In this document: positions 8,196 to 17,081 of the stretch, in pieces
How positions within the stretch are numbered: position 1 is the first letter of the stretch
How the letters are laid out: each line of letters starts with the position of its first letter
From: an uncultured Bacillota bacterium
GTDB taxonomy: Bacteria > Bacillota > Clostridia > Oscillospirales > Oscillospiraceae
Assembly: GCA_947385365.1 (NCBI GenBank)
Contig: CANDKT010000006.1
Coordinates: 1-45,397, forward strand
Direction of reading: 5' to 3'
Length of the DNA stretch: 45,397 nucleotides
Position numbers and translations under genes: made by a program
Notes under the pieces: generated by a model
Told to the model about the DNA's origin: nothing
Seen by the model: the letters and a program-made list of their open reading frames with translations, nothing else
Databases searched by the model: none

Positions 8196-8321
8196 GGAAT
8201 TTTGACGCGCAAACGCCTTCGTGTACAGTATAACAACAAAATGCACGCGCAGGAGCAGGACAATACCTCGGTTCGGAATCGGGGCCGCCGACCGGAACGC
8301 CCACAATCTGCGGAAAAAACG

Positions 8322-8350
8322 TTGTCAGAGAACCTGTATCATGCTATAAT
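8322..8350 (+). promoter_or_regulatory. Sigma-A promoter of the GNAT gene
   Basis: TTGTCA (8322-8327), a 17-base spacer and TATAAT (8345-8350) lie 34 bases before the ATG at 8384. With the operon promoter at 8167-8195 it forms a divergent pair. Confidence 0.85.
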
Positions 8351-8383
8351 CAAGGCAAAAACCGGGATTTGGAGGTATCCTTT

Positions 8384-8902
8384 ATGATTCGGGCTGCAAG
8401 AGAAACCGATATCCAGGCCATCGCGGACACTTATATTGCACTGTTGACCTACGAGAAACGATACGGCGGTCATTCCAACTGGGTGCTGGATCTCTATCCG
8501 ACCATCAAAGTCCCAGCTTCCAAGGTACCAGCGGGCGAGATGTTCGTTCTGGAAGAAAACCGCTCCATCTGTGCCAGCATGGTGCTGAATCACGATCAGC
8601 CGGAGGACTACAAACAGATCCCTTGGCGCTTCGCCGCGGATGCGCCGCAAGTTCTCGTAATCCACACCCTGTGTGTTCCGCCGGAGAAAGCCGGACGCGG
8701 CTACGGCAGCGAAATGGTGCTGTTTGCCAAACAATACGCGCAGAAGTTGGGTTGTACGGTGATCCGGATGGATACGTTCGCTTATAATGAGCCTGCTAAG
8801 GCTCTGTATCAGAAGCACGGCTTCCGTATCGCAGGCTACGGCCCCAGTCTGCTGGAAGGTTTGATCCCAGAAGAGCTGGCTTATTTGGAGTACAAGGTGT
8901 AG
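8384..8902 (+). CDS. GNAT-family N-acetyltransferase
   Basis: The 172-aa protein has the acetyl-CoA binding motif of the family in VPPEKAGRGYGSEMV (near residues 106-120), preceded by the beta strand VIHTLCV and followed by the NEPAKALYQKHGF helix and strand typical of the GNAT C-terminus. The start is ATG at 8384 behind GGAGGTATCCTTT; an in-frame TTG upstream is less likely. It stops at TAG, which matters for interpreting the flagellin amber codon below. It stands alone between its own promoter and that of the malic enzyme. The substrate cannot be told from sequence. Confidence 0.9.
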   Translation: MIRAARETDIQAIADTYIALLTYEKRYGGHSNWVLDLYPTIKVPASKVPAGEMFVLEENRSICASMVLNHDQPEDYKQIPWRFAADAPQVLVIHTLCVPPEKAGRGYGSEMVLFAKQYAQKLGCTVIRMDTFAYNEPAKALYQKHGFRIAGYGPSLLEGLIPEELAYLEYKV

Positions 8903-8925
8903 GGGACGGAGGCGAAATTCAACAC

Positions 8926-8954
8926 TTGCGGCTTTGACTGCCAGGCATTATAAT
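8926..8954 (+). promoter_or_regulatory. Promoter of the malic enzyme gene
   Basis: TTGCGG (8926-8931) and TATAAT (8949-8954) are 17 bases apart, about 55 bases before the ATG at 9009. Confidence 0.75.
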
Positions 8955-9008
8955 GGGAGCGTGGACAATCCCGGCCAAGTCGGAGAGATGGAAAGTGAGG
9001 AACAAGTT

Positions 9009-10181
9009 ATGGATTACGCAAAGGAATCCCTGCGGTTGCACGGGGAGTGGAAAGGAAAAATCGAAGTGGTGGCTACGGTCCCGGCGGACAGTAAGGACGC
9101 GCTGTCGCTGGCCTACACGCCGGGCGTGGCACAGCCGTGCCTGGAGATCCAAAAGGACCCCGCCCTCAGCTACACGCTGACCCGGCGGCATAACCTGTGC
9201 GCCGTTATTACGGACGGTTCCGCGGTGCTGGGCTTAGGCGACATCGGCCCGGAAGCCGGTATGCCGGTCATGGAAGGCAAATGCGTGCTGTTCAAAGCGT
9301 TCGGCGGTGTGGACGCTTTCCCGCTGTGCGTCAAGACCAAGGACGTGGATGAGTTTGTTCAGACAGTATATAACATCTCCGGTTCCTTCGGCGGCATCAA
9401 TTTGGAGGATATCGCCGCGCCGCGTTGCTTCGAGATTGAGCGGAAGCTCAAGGAAATATGCGATATCCCCATCTTCCACGACGATCAGCACGGCACCGCG
9501 ATCATCACGCTGGCCGGGCTGACCAACGCGTTGAAAGTGGTGGGCAAGCGGAAAGAGGACGTGAAAGTGGTCACTTCCGGCGCGGGAGCGGCGGCAATCT
9601 CCATCGTGAAGCTGCTGCTGTCCGCGGGGTTCCGGCATATCGTCATGTGCGACCGCAAAGGCGCAATCTACGCCGGACGCGACGGGCTGAACTGGATCAA
9701 AGAGGAAATGGCTCAGGTGACGAACCTGGATCGAAAAGCAGGTTCTCTGGCGGATATGCTGGCCGGAGCGGACGTGTTCATCGGCGTGTCCGCGCCGGGG
9801 ACGGTGACGGCGGAGATGGTGCGGACCATGAATCAGGACGCCATCGTCTTCGCCTGCGCCAACCCGACGCCGGAGATCTTCCCGGACGACGCTAAGGCAG
9901 GCGGCGCGCGGGTGATCTCCACGGGCCGCAGCGACTACCCCAACCAGATCAACAACGTGTTAGCCTTCCCAGGCGTGTTCCGCGGGACGTTCGACGTGCG
10001 GGCCAGCGACATCAACGAGGCGATGAAAATGGCGGCGGCGCGGGCGTTGGCGGAGCTGATCTCCGACGAGGAGCTTTCGGAGGACTACATCATCCCGCAG
10101 GCGTTCGATAAGCGAGTCGGTCCGGCGGTCGCCGCCGCCGTGGCGCAAGCCGCGCGGGATTCCGGCGTGGCGCGGATCTGA
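9009..10181 (+). CDS. NAD(P)-dependent malic enzyme
   Basis: It catalyses oxidative decarboxylation of malate to pyruvate. The 390-aa length fits the short bacterial malic enzymes. Visible hallmarks are SLAYTPGVAQPC near the start (catalytic Tyr), VLGLGDIGPEAGMPVMEGK with the metal and lysine region, HDDQHGTAI (metal-binding aspartates), and the Rossmann glycine motif SGAGAAAISIVKLL. ATG at 9009 with GTGAGGAA upstream is chosen over an in-frame ATG at 8988, which begins MESEEQV and lacks a clear ribosome site. The gene is monocistronic: it has its own promoter, and a strong hairpin terminator follows. Together with the carboxyltransferase gene at the right end of the window it handles C3/C4 acids. 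Confidence 0.93.
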   Translation: MDYAKESLRLHGEWKGKIEVVATVPADSKDALSLAYTPGVAQPCLEIQKDPALSYTLTRRHNLCAVITDGSAVLGLGDIGPEAGMPVMEGKCVLFKAFGGVDAFPLCVKTKDVDEFVQTVYNISGSFGGINLEDIAAPRCFEIERKLKEICDIPIFHDDQHGTAIITLAGLTNALKVVGKRKEDVKVVTSGAGAAAISIVKLLLSAGFRHIVMCDRKGAIYAGRDGLNWIKEEMAQVTNLDRKAGSLADMLAGADVFIGVSAPGTVTAEMVRTMNQDAIVFACANPTPEIFPDDAKAGGARVISTGRSDYPNQINNVLAFPGVFRGTFDVRASDINEAMKMAAARALAELISDEELSEDYIIPQAFDKRVGPAVAAAVAQAARDSGVARI

Positions 10182-10200
10182 ACCGCGGACCGCGCAAAAA

Positions 10201-10237
10201 CGGAGACGCTTGCAAAAAGCGTCTCCGTTCTTCTTCT
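10201..10237. terminator. Bidirectional intrinsic terminator
   Basis: CGGAGACGCTT and AAGCGTCTCCG form an 11-bp perfect stem with a 5-base loop. T-rich sequence follows on the plus strand and AAAAA precedes it, so it can end both the malic enzyme transcript and the converging glycosyltransferase transcript. Confidence 0.85.
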
Positions 10238-10240
10238 CGG

Positions 10241-11485
10241 TCAGCGTATGAGGGCTTGGGGCACAATGCTTCTGGTGTGGCGTATCTCTTCCCAGACGGT
10301 GGTTTTCTTGAAGAAGGTACTCAACGTGATGGGGAGCCACGAGAGCAGGAAGAGCCAGTACAGCAGCACGCTCTTGAGCATACGGCGGTCCCATTTCCGT
10401 TCCACGGTGAGGACCAGGCAGGCGGCCAGCGTAGATCCGAGGGCGGTCACGCCCAGTTGGAACAGGACGGCGGTCAGGAACGCCGCGGGGAACAGGGACG
10501 GTCTCGGGCAGGCCAGCGCGGCGGACAGAGCGGCGGCCAGTACGTTCAGCAGAGCGGCCATCTGGTAGGCGGGAATCAGGAGCGTCGCGCTCAGATCGGC
10601 CAAGGAAACTCTATGTTCTCCGCTCAAGCGGGCGCAGATCTTGCTGAAGTAAGCCTCCCCCACTTGGAGCGTACCGCTGGACCAGCGGCGGCGTTGTTTC
10701 ACGGACTGGGCGTAATCCAGCGGCTGCTCGTCGTAGGTGATCGCCTTGGGGACCCAGTGGACGGTCTCCCCGGCTAGAGTACACTGCGCGGTGAGTTCCA
10801 AATCTTCGCTGATGGTCTCCGTATGCCAGCCGCCCAGCTTGTCCAGCATTTTGGCGGAGACCATAAACCCGGTGCCGTTTATCATAGCGGAAAAGCCTAA
10901 CCCAGTTTTCCCGCCGTTGAGGAAGCGGTCCATCATCCAGTAGTAGATGGAGTAACAGCCGGAGATCACGGTGTCGTAAGGATTTTTGCTGTCCCGGTAG
11001 CCTTGGGCGGCCTGCGCGCCAGCCATGTAAGCGTTGTTCATCTCGGCGAGGAAGCGGGGGTCGGCCAGGTTGTCCGCGTCGAAGACGCAGTAGGCGTCGT
11101 AACCGCGCCCGCGCAGGCGGCGGTAAGCAAATTCCAGGACCTCGCCTTTGCTTCGGACGGGCGCGGTGCATTCCAGGACCTTTGCGCCGAACTGCTGGGC
11201 GGCCAAAGCGGTATTGTCGGTACAGTTATTGGGGATGACCCAGATATCGTACAGATCGACCGGATAATCCTGCACGAGCAGGCTATTGATTAAGGGACCG
11301 ATGACCAGTTCCTCATTGCGGGCCGCGATCAGGATTGCGAAGCGGGTACGGTTCGGGTGCCAGCCGTAATCCAGGGGTTTACGCCAGGACATCAAGCCTG
11401 TAACGAGGTAGTACCCGCCCCAGACGGTCACGGCTAAGCCAAGCAGAGCGGAAAGCCACTGCATCACGTTCATGATCTCCTCCAT
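10241..11485 (-). CDS. Membrane-bound family 2 glycosyltransferase
   Basis: The 414-aa protein has an N-terminal membrane segment (about 8-30), a GT2 catalytic domain and several C-terminal membrane segments (about 290-395). The motifs are those of processive-type GT2 enzymes: AARNEE near 54, DAD at 136-138 (metal/nucleotide-sugar), SEDLE at 226-230 (general base) and QRRRW at 264-268. It probably moves a sugar from a nucleotide sugar onto a lipid or growing polysaccharide at the cytoplasmic membrane. ATG at 11485 is behind GGAGGAGG at eight bases. It has no operon partner on the same strand, so the product is unknown. Confidence 0.9.
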   Translation of the reverse strand: MEEIMNVMQWLSALLGLAVTVWGGYYLVTGLMSWRKPLDYGWHPNRTRFAILIAARNEELVIGPLINSLLVQDYPVDLYDIWVIPNNCTDNTALAAQQFGAKVLECTAPVRSKGEVLEFAYRRLRGRGYDAYCVFDADNLADPRFLAEMNNAYMAGAQAAQGYRDSKNPYDTVISGCYSIYYWMMDRFLNGGKTGLGFSAMINGTGFMVSAKMLDKLGGWHTETISEDLELTAQCTLAGETVHWVPKAITYDEQPLDYAQSVKQRRRWSSGTLQVGEAYFSKICARLSGEHRVSLADLSATLLIPAYQMAALLNVLAAALSAALACPRPSLFPAAFLTAVLFQLGVTALGSTLAACLVLTVERKWDRRMLKSVLLYWLFLLSWLPITLSTFFKKTTVWEEIRHTRSIVPQALIR

Positions 11486-11701
11486 TGTCTCTACCTCCTC
11501 CGGGCGCCGTGCAAGGCGTTCCCGTGTTGCGTTTTTGATTGTAGCAGGCAGTTGTTAAGGAGAAGCTGCGAGGAAAATTAAGATTTGATGAAGATATGTT
11601 TAAGGCAGCAGCGGTCTGCGTGCTAGGACGGGCTCAGGCGCGCATATGTTTTTCTATCAACGTCCGGAGCGTGGACGCGATTCAAAAGGAGGCTTGCGGG
11701 T

Positions 11702-11947
11702 ATGGAGACGCGCATCGCGCAGCTGCGGTACAAAGAGGTCATCAGCGTAGCGGACGGCTGTCGATTTGGCTACGTAGGCGACATGGAGATTGATTTGGAC
11801 AGTGGTCAAGTCCGTGCGCTGGTGGTACCGGGGCGCAAGCGGTTGTTTGGGCTGCTGGGGCGGGAAGCGGACCGGTACATTCCGTGGAGTTCCGTGCGTC
11901 GTTTTGGGGAAGACATCATTCTGGTGGATCAGGCGGCGAGCGACTGA
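11702..11947 (+). CDS. YlmC/YmxH-family PRC-barrel sporulation protein
   Basis: The 81-aa protein (RIAQLRYKEVISVADGCRFG, then VGDMEIDLDSGQVRALVVPG and the DRYIPWSSVRRFGEDIILV end) matches the small PRC-barrel proteins of the YlmC/YmxH family, which are conserved in spore formers. The function is poorly defined; many are expressed in the mother cell or forespore. AAAGGAGG lies about eight bases before the ATG. The gene converges on the secreted repeat protein: the two coding regions overlap at their 3' ends by 19 bases (11929-11947). Confidence 0.88.
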   Translation: METRIAQLRYKEVISVADGCRFGYVGDMEIDLDSGQVRALVVPGRKRLFGLLGREADRYIPWSSVRRFGEDIILVDQAASD

Positions 11948-13359
11948 GCATTTGCGGGCGGGCGGAGCAGGAAGGGACAGGCGCTAAGGGAAGCATCTCC
12001 CTTAGCGCCTGTTTCGGGTGGTTCTTCGGTTACGGGGGGTTCCTCGGTGGAAGGTGTCTCGTCTGTTGCGGGGGGTTCTTCGGTGGAAGGTGTCTCGTCT
12101 GCTACAGGAGGTTCTTCAGCGGAAGGCGTCTCGTCTGTTGCGGGGGGTTCTTCGGCGGAAGGTATCTCGTCTGCTACAGGAGGTTCCTCAGCGGAAGGTG
12201 TCTCGTCTGTTGCGGGGGGTTCTTCGGCGGAAGGTGTCTCGTCTGCTACAGGCGGTTCTTCGGCGGAAGGTGTCTCGTCTGCTACAGGCGGTTCTTCAGT
12301 GGAAGGTGTCTCGTCTGTTGCGGGCGGTTCCTCTACTGTAGGAAGTTCTTCTGTTGCAGGAGTCTCCTCTACTTCCGGATTTTCTTCTGTGACAGGGATT
12401 TTCGAGTCTACGTCGGGGTCCTCCTTCGGGGTGGAAGGCATCACTGGGTCTACCTCTAGGGATTCCTCTGGAGCGGCGGGGGTCTCGGGAGCCATACTTG
12501 AATCCATATTGGTGTCATCCGCCGCTGGCGCATCCAAGATCATATTTTCCGCGTTAAGCTCCGATACAGAGGAAGTCTCCAATGCCGCGAAGGTAAAAGA
12601 GAACACGATTGTAACTTTGTCATCTGCGCACCACGGGTCTGCTGGGCCTTTAGCCGTTGCGCCGAACAAGCGGAACACGCCCTCTCCCTCTTCTGCATCC
12701 AGTTCCATCACTGTCTTCGGCGCGGAATTTCGCGAAGAGATCAAAATCTGGTTTGGCGCTTCTGTGTAACGGTCCTCCCAGACGCCGTCCTCATTCTGAA
12801 ATTCCGCGTAGAGAAACACAGCTTTCTCACGTGTACTCAACGAGGGCGGAGTAGTAGCATAGACCACGCTGCTCCCATCGGCGACCTGTCCCAGCGTACT
12901 GACACTGACGCTTACTGGGACGGCGCTTACGTTGACGATGTACATAGGGTCGCAGGCGATCTGATCTGTCGTAATCTCGCTCACCAGTTCAAGGGACAGG
13001 CCATAAGGGTTAAGGATGAAGCGACCTGTCCGGGGGACCACCACCCGGATCACGGGGGAGGTACTCGCTCGGGCAACAGGAATTTCCTCTGGAGTGGCGG
13101 AAAGTTCCTCCTGTTCAGCGGGAACGCTGGTCTGCTCGAAGGGAATTTCCTCTGAAGCGGCAGGCAGTTCCATTTGGTCGTTAGCGGGGGCGGAGCCGTT
13201 TTCCACAGGCAGGGGGGCAGTGTTTTCCTGGGCGGGGGCCTCCTGTGGGGCGGAGGCGGAGACTTCTGGCGGCTCATCCTGGACGGGCGCCGCAAAGGAG
13301 GGCACGGCGAGATTCAGGGCCAGCAGGAGCGTCAGCGCCAGACATATTTTTTTCATCAT
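11929..13359 (-). CDS. Secreted protein with 12-residue acidic/proline repeats (paralogue C)
   Basis: ATG at 13359 behind AAAGGAGG gives 476 aa. A signal peptide is clear (MMKKICLALTLLLALNLAVP, then SFAA). After a Pro/Glu-rich stretch comes a core shared with the two genes upstream: VVVPRTGRFILNPYGLSLEL, a NVSAVPVSVSVS strand and GVFRLFGATAKGPADPW. The C-terminal third is eight copies of the unit EEPPVADETPSA, which would form an extended stalk. It ends in PPETG followed by GDASLSA, which looks like a worn-down sortase signal: the LPxTG Leu is Pro, and the hydrophobic tail is short. The function is unknown; it is a secreted or cell-surface protein. Confidence 0.85.
   Translation of the reverse strand: MMKKICLALTLLLALNLAVPSFAAPVQDEPPEVSASAPQEAPAQENTAPLPVENGSAPANDQMELPAASEEIPFEQTSVPAEQEELSATPEEIPVARASTSPVIRVVVPRTGRFILNPYGLSLELVSEITTDQIACDPMYIVNVSAVPVSVSVSTLGQVADGSSVVYATTPPSLSTREKAVFLYAEFQNEDGVWEDRYTEAPNQILISSRNSAPKTVMELDAEEGEGVFRLFGATAKGPADPWCADDKVTIVFSFTFAALETSSVSELNAENMILDAPAADDTNMDSSMAPETPAAPEESLEVDPVMPSTPKEDPDVDSKIPVTEENPEVEETPATEELPTVEEPPATDETPSTEEPPVADETPSAEEPPVADETPSAEEPPATDETPSAEEPPVADEIPSAEEPPATDETPSAEEPPVADETPSTEEPPATDETPSTEEPPVTEEPPETGAKGDASLSACPFLLRPPANAQSLAA
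11978..12011. terminator. Strong hairpin, likely terminator of the PRC-barrel gene, inside converging coding sequence
   Basis: CAGGCGCTAAGGGA and TCCCTTAGCGCCTG form a perfect 14-bp stem with a 6-base loop, followed by only TTT. It starts 30 bases after the stop at 11947, as expected for a terminator, yet it lies within the last 85 bases of the converging secreted-protein gene and encodes part of its C-terminus. Confidence 0.6.
12046..12333 (-). repeat. 36-bp coding tandem repeat, eight copies
   Basis: Each 36-base unit encodes EEPP[VA][AT]DETPS[AT]. A partial ninth copy (EEPPVTEEPPE) follows. One unit has Ile for Thr. Near-identical copies imply slippage or recombination, and thus length variation of the stalk. 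Confidence 0.9.
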
Positions 13360-13487
13360 GTGTTCCTCCTTTAATTGGATCATTCGAAACACTGATTGAC
13401 ATTTTCCCGTTTTTGGCGGGGTGGGATACAGGTCCGGTCAAAGGAAATGCCGCACGGCCGTTTTGGACGACCGCACGGCGTTTTTCC

Positions 13488-14138
13488 TCAACAATAGGAC
13501 AGCGGAGTAAACGTGAATGCTACTGTAACATTGATGCCGTCTCTGCTGTCCCATTGGCTTGCGGGGTTTTTCACCGCGTCGCCCGTCAGCCGAAACAGGG
13601 CATAGCCGCCCTCCGCGACCTCGTCGTCCAAGGTTTTTGCGGGGAGTGTTAAAATATTTTGCCGTGTTATGGATGTGCTGGAAACAATGATATGCTTGGC
13701 TGCGTTATAGGCTGGTTCCCATTGTACGGTTTCCAGGTCACTGGAATTGGACTGCTTGATCTCAAAATAGACAAACGCACTCTTATCTGTGCCAGTTCCC
13801 CCTGTAGGAGCAGATGCCAAGGTCATATCGCTCCCCTCGTTGACGGTGCCTGTCACCGTCACATTCACCGCCAGCGGTACCTCGCTCTTATTTGCGATAG
13901 AGGCGGGCGTGGAAATGATTTGCGCGGTTGAATCCACTTCTCCGATGGACACAGCGAGTTGAAACGGGTTGATATACACCGCGTTGCTGCTCGGCACAGT
14001 TACTTGGATCAGCGGAAGCCTGCAATCCGCCTCAATTTCCGTCGCATATCCATTGTTTGCCGCCGCCATTGCCGCAGGCTGTGCAGTGAAAAGCAGAACC
14101 AGCGTCAAAATGACGCCAAGAAACTGTTTTTCCTTCAT
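13488..14138 (-). CDS. Secreted protein of the tandem paralogue family (paralogue B)
   Basis: The 216-aa protein begins with a signal peptide (MKEKQFLGVILTLVLLFTAQ, cleavage near MAAA). The mature part is beta-rich and matches its neighbours: QVTVPSSNAVYINPFQLAVS, then STPASIANKSEVPLAVNVTV, and at the C-terminus GGYALFRLTGDAVKNPASQW and VTVAFTFTPLSYC. It is the shortest of the three, consisting of the shared core only. It carries a Cys near the start of the mature protein and one as the last residue. ATG at 14138 has AAGAGGAA upstream. I do not recognise the family. Confidence 0.83.
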   Translation of the reverse strand: MKEKQFLGVILTLVLLFTAQPAAMAAANNGYATEIEADCRLPLIQVTVPSSNAVYINPFQLAVSIGEVDSTAQIISTPASIANKSEVPLAVNVTVTGTVNEGSDMTLASAPTGGTGTDKSAFVYFEIKQSNSSDLETVQWEPAYNAAKHIIVSSTSITRQNILTLPAKTLDDEVAEGGYALFRLTGDAVKNPASQWDSRDGINVTVAFTFTPLSYC

Positions 14139-14235
14139 GGCTGGTTCCTCTTACAAGTGGGCCGCGCGGGCGGTTGCGCCGCGCAGCCCAGGAATAATGG
14201 AATTAAAATCAGATTACTAGATAATTAGTTAGCTG

Positions 14236-15276
14236 TTAGCCTGCCTGACCAGCAACAGTTGCGGTGTAAGAAATACCATTGCTATCATCAGTAATGGTCA
14301 CAGTAATATTGACATTATCGCCCGTGGCAGGAGAAGCAGTGGTCTTAGCTTTGACAACCGCCTTGAGGGGATCGGTAGAATTAGGTGTGATGGAGAAATC
14401 ATCATTATCAACCGACCACACAGTGTTGCCGTTGGTACCTGTGGAAGGAGTGAGACTGTCAGGCAGAGCAGAGGTCAAAACAATCGTCGCACCAGTCGTA
14501 GTAATGGCATTCACAGGCTCATTCGACGTCGTTGCACTAGTATCAGCAGCCAAGGTACCAGCACTCATAGCGAACGGGGTGGCAGAGGGCTCGAAGGTGA
14601 AAGCAATGGTGGCCACGAAGGTGTCCGTCGCCGCCCAGGGTGTGGCCGGAGCCTTGACAGCCTCACCGGTGAGGCGGAAGTAGGCCGCGCCGCCCGCCTG
14701 GAGGTTGCCATCAGCAGTGCCCTCGCGCAGGGTCAGAATATTAGTAGCTACATCAGGTGTACCAGCTGTACCCTTGATCTGCTTGCCGCCAGCGGGAAGG
14801 GCGTCTGCGGAATCCAAAGCAGCAAAGCCGCCGATGAGGACATCCTCATTCTCCAGAGTAGTTTCGGTCAGACCCAGGGCGTGGAACATCTCAAACTTGA
14901 CCAGGCCCTTTTTGCCATTCTCATTGGCATTGAGGGCATTACCGGTCTCAAAGGCAAAGTTGCTGCCAGTTGGGACTGTGCCAGTGATGGAGGCATTCAC
15001 CTTCAGGGGCACGGCGCTGCGGTTCTGGATGGTCAGGGGGGCGGCATTGGAGATGCCCTGGCCGGTGAGGTTGTAGTTGTCGCTCAGAGCGATGGGCAGA
15101 CCGTAGGGGTTAATGACAGCCTTGCCGGTGCTGGGGACGGTAACAGCCAGCCGGATTTCCTTGTAGCTGCCGGTGATGACGCTTTCGTTGGCCGCGAAAG
15201 CGGGGGCGGCCAGGGACAGGGCCATAGCGCCAGCCATAGCCACCGAACCAAGGCGTTTCAGATTCATGAACTTCAT
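14236..15276 (-). CDS. Secreted protein of the tandem paralogue family with Ig-like tail (paralogue A)
   Basis: The 346-aa protein has a signal peptide (MKFMNLKRLGSVAMAGAMAL, then SLAAPAFAA). The core is AVTVPSTGKAVINPYGLPIA, then TIQNRSAVPLKVNASITGTV, and GGAAYFRLTGEAVKAPATPW with IAFTFEPSA. From about residue 255 a Thr/Ser-rich bacterial Ig-like domain is added (NGNTVWSVDNDDFSI and VNITVTITDDSNGISYTATV). The start at 15276 follows AAGGAGA. Secretion, beta-rich repeats, and position next to flagellin suggest a surface structure or filament component, but the family is not known to me. Confidence 0.85.
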   Translation of the reverse strand: MKFMNLKRLGSVAMAGAMALSLAAPAFAANESVITGSYKEIRLAVTVPSTGKAVINPYGLPIALSDNYNLTGQGISNAAPLTIQNRSAVPLKVNASITGTVPTGSNFAFETGNALNANENGKKGLVKFEMFHALGLTETTLENEDVLIGGFAALDSADALPAGGKQIKGTAGTPDVATNILTLREGTADGNLQAGGAAYFRLTGEAVKAPATPWAATDTFVATIAFTFEPSATPFAMSAGTLAADTSATTSNEPVNAITTTGATIVLTSALPDSLTPSTGTNGNTVWSVDNDDFSITPNSTDPLKAVVKAKTTASPATGDNVNITVTITDDSNGISYTATVAGQAG

Positions 15277-15338
15277 AGTGATTTCTCCTTCTTCGTTTTA
15301 TTTATTGTTACAGCCCGAAAGCTAAAACAACATATGGT

Positions 15339-15893
15339 TTACTGCTCTACATGGAACTCAATGGTGTGTACCACTTGGTTTTTCAAGACCTGTTCGCCAG
15401 TCTCCTTATCCGTGTCTACTTGGGTCACTGCCACATAGACTCTGTGGTCCCCCTTCTCCAAAGCACGGTCAAGGGTGATCTGCTCAAAGCCGCTGCCCGG
15501 CGGAACCAAGCCAGACAGGTATACCTGATCTTCCAGTGCCGCATCCGTGTAGATGGTGAGGTACATATCGTAGAGGTTCGTCTTGTCATTCGCGATGTAG
15601 CAGGAAAAATTCTTCCCGTCTTTGCTGTAGGCGTTGTTCTCATAGAGCAAAGCGACATTGCCCTCTTTGGCGTTTTTCATCGCCTCGTCCACAGCCGCCT
15701 GAAGTGACGCCTCGTCCAGCACTACGGTAGCGCCGGTGTCATAACCGATTTTAGGCACATTATCATCACTGATATCTGCCAGCGAGGGCCTTTTTATCAG
15801 AATGACGATCACGGCCAACAGAGCGATAATAACTACCGCCGCCGCAATCAGGAGTGCTTTGCTGGGTTTCGCACCCTGTTTCGTTTGATCCAT
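15339..15893 (-). CDS. Single-pass membrane protein with extracytoplasmic domain, unknown function
   Basis: The 184-aa protein has a short Lys-rich cytoplasmic start, one membrane segment at about 13-34 (ALLIAAAVVIIALLAVIVIL), and a roughly 150-residue outer domain predicted to be mixed alpha/beta. The ending LEKGDHRVYVAVTQVDTD and VVHTIEFHVEQ looks like a beta-sandwich edge. No known motif is seen. ATG at 15893 is behind GGGAGGAC. It lies 66 bases after the flagellin stop and 62 bases before secreted paralogue A, on the same strand, so it may be co-expressed with either and could help export or anchor the secreted proteins. Confidence 0.78.
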   Translation of the reverse strand: MDQTKQGAKPSKALLIAAAVVIIALLAVIVILIKRPSLADISDDNVPKIGYDTGATVVLDEASLQAAVDEAMKNAKEGNVALLYENNAYSKDGKNFSCYIANDKTNLYDMYLTIYTDAALEDQVYLSGLVPPGSGFEQITLDRALEKGDHRVYVAVTQVDTDKETGEQVLKNQVVHTIEFHVEQ

Positions 15894-15959
15894 AGTCGAT
15901 ATGTCCTCCCGATGAAAAGATAGCGAGTCAGTCTGTCCAGTGCTGCCCGACTTTAGAAA

Positions 15960-17081
15960 TTACTGGAGCAGCTGCAACACACCCTGCGGGACCTGGTTCG
16001 CCTGGGCCAGCATGGCCTGCGCGGACTGGATCAGGATGTTGTTCTTGGTGTAGGCCATCATCTCGTCAGCCACATCGGTGTCGCGGATGGTGGACTCAGC
16101 ATCCTGAATGTTTTCGGTCATGACGGACAGGTTGTTGATGGTGTGATCCAGGCGGTTCTGGGTCGCGCCCAAAGTACCACGGACATCAGACACCGCATTG
16201 ATGGCGGCCTTAATGGCGTCCACCGCCTTGGCGGCATCTTCCTGGGTGGCCACGGAAATGTCGCCGATACCGATGGAAGCGGCGTGCATATCCTTGATCG
16301 AGACCTTCAACTGATTGAAGGTATCAGCTGTGTCGCCAATCTGGAGGGTCAAAGCTTTGCCGCCAGCAGTTTTGGCATCGTTGGTGATTCTGACATTGCC
16401 CATCTGCACCAGCCCAGCCCAATCAGCAGCTGTGCCATCGTTTTGACCGCCGCCGCCGTTATACTTGCCCTTGTTATCGGCGCCAGCCAGGTTGTTCTTG
16501 GAGTAGTCCACTCCGCCCTCTTTTTCAGTGAGGGTAATGGTGCCGTCCTTCAGGTTAGAGCCGACATGGAAGTTCTTGTTATCCTTGGCGGCCGCAGCCA
16601 AACGTTGGGAGACGAGACCTGCCTGCTCACTCTTGAGGGTCTCGAACTCTGTCAGATCAACAGCGGTAGCATACCCAGAGTATTTGCTGTCCTTGCCCAC
16701 GGCGAACACATAAGTGGTATCGCCAATCTTGATGGCGGTGCCGTCCTTGATCTTGGTGGGATCCAGGACAAAGGAACCCTGCGCATACTCCCGGGAGGTC
16801 TTGGACACGGCCTCTACTTCAGGAGTCACCTGAATCTGCTCGCCAGTGACACTGACCAGAGTGCTGCCATCAACTTTGGCAAACTTAGCGTCCAACTTGG
16901 TGTTAAAGTCCACATCGGGGGCATCCACCATCTGCATGACCAACTTGTTGTCTTCCACGCTGAGATTGAAGTTCATGTTCTTCGGACTGGCAGCCGGGCC
17001 ATATTCGATCCCTGCCTGGAAATCCGCATTGGCCTCCAGCGCATCCTTGACTTTCCGGGCCAGTACGTCACCGCTGAGTTC
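15960..17081 (-). pseudogene. Flagellin C-terminal part, in frame after an internal TAG
   Basis: This stretch continues the flagellin frame directly after the TAG at 17082-17084, with no frameshift (ELSGDVLARKVKDALEANAD onward). The first ATG, at 16976, has no ribosome site, so separate translation is unlikely. It encodes the variable middle region and an intact flagellin C-terminal helix domain: LGATQNRLDHTINNLSVMTE, then RDTDVADEMMAYTKNNILIQ and AMLAQANQVPQGVLQLLQ, the canonical end. With the N-terminal part the gene would be 587 residues including the amber position. The coding sequence shows no other damage, so the stop is either very recent, a base error, or read through. Confidence 0.85.
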
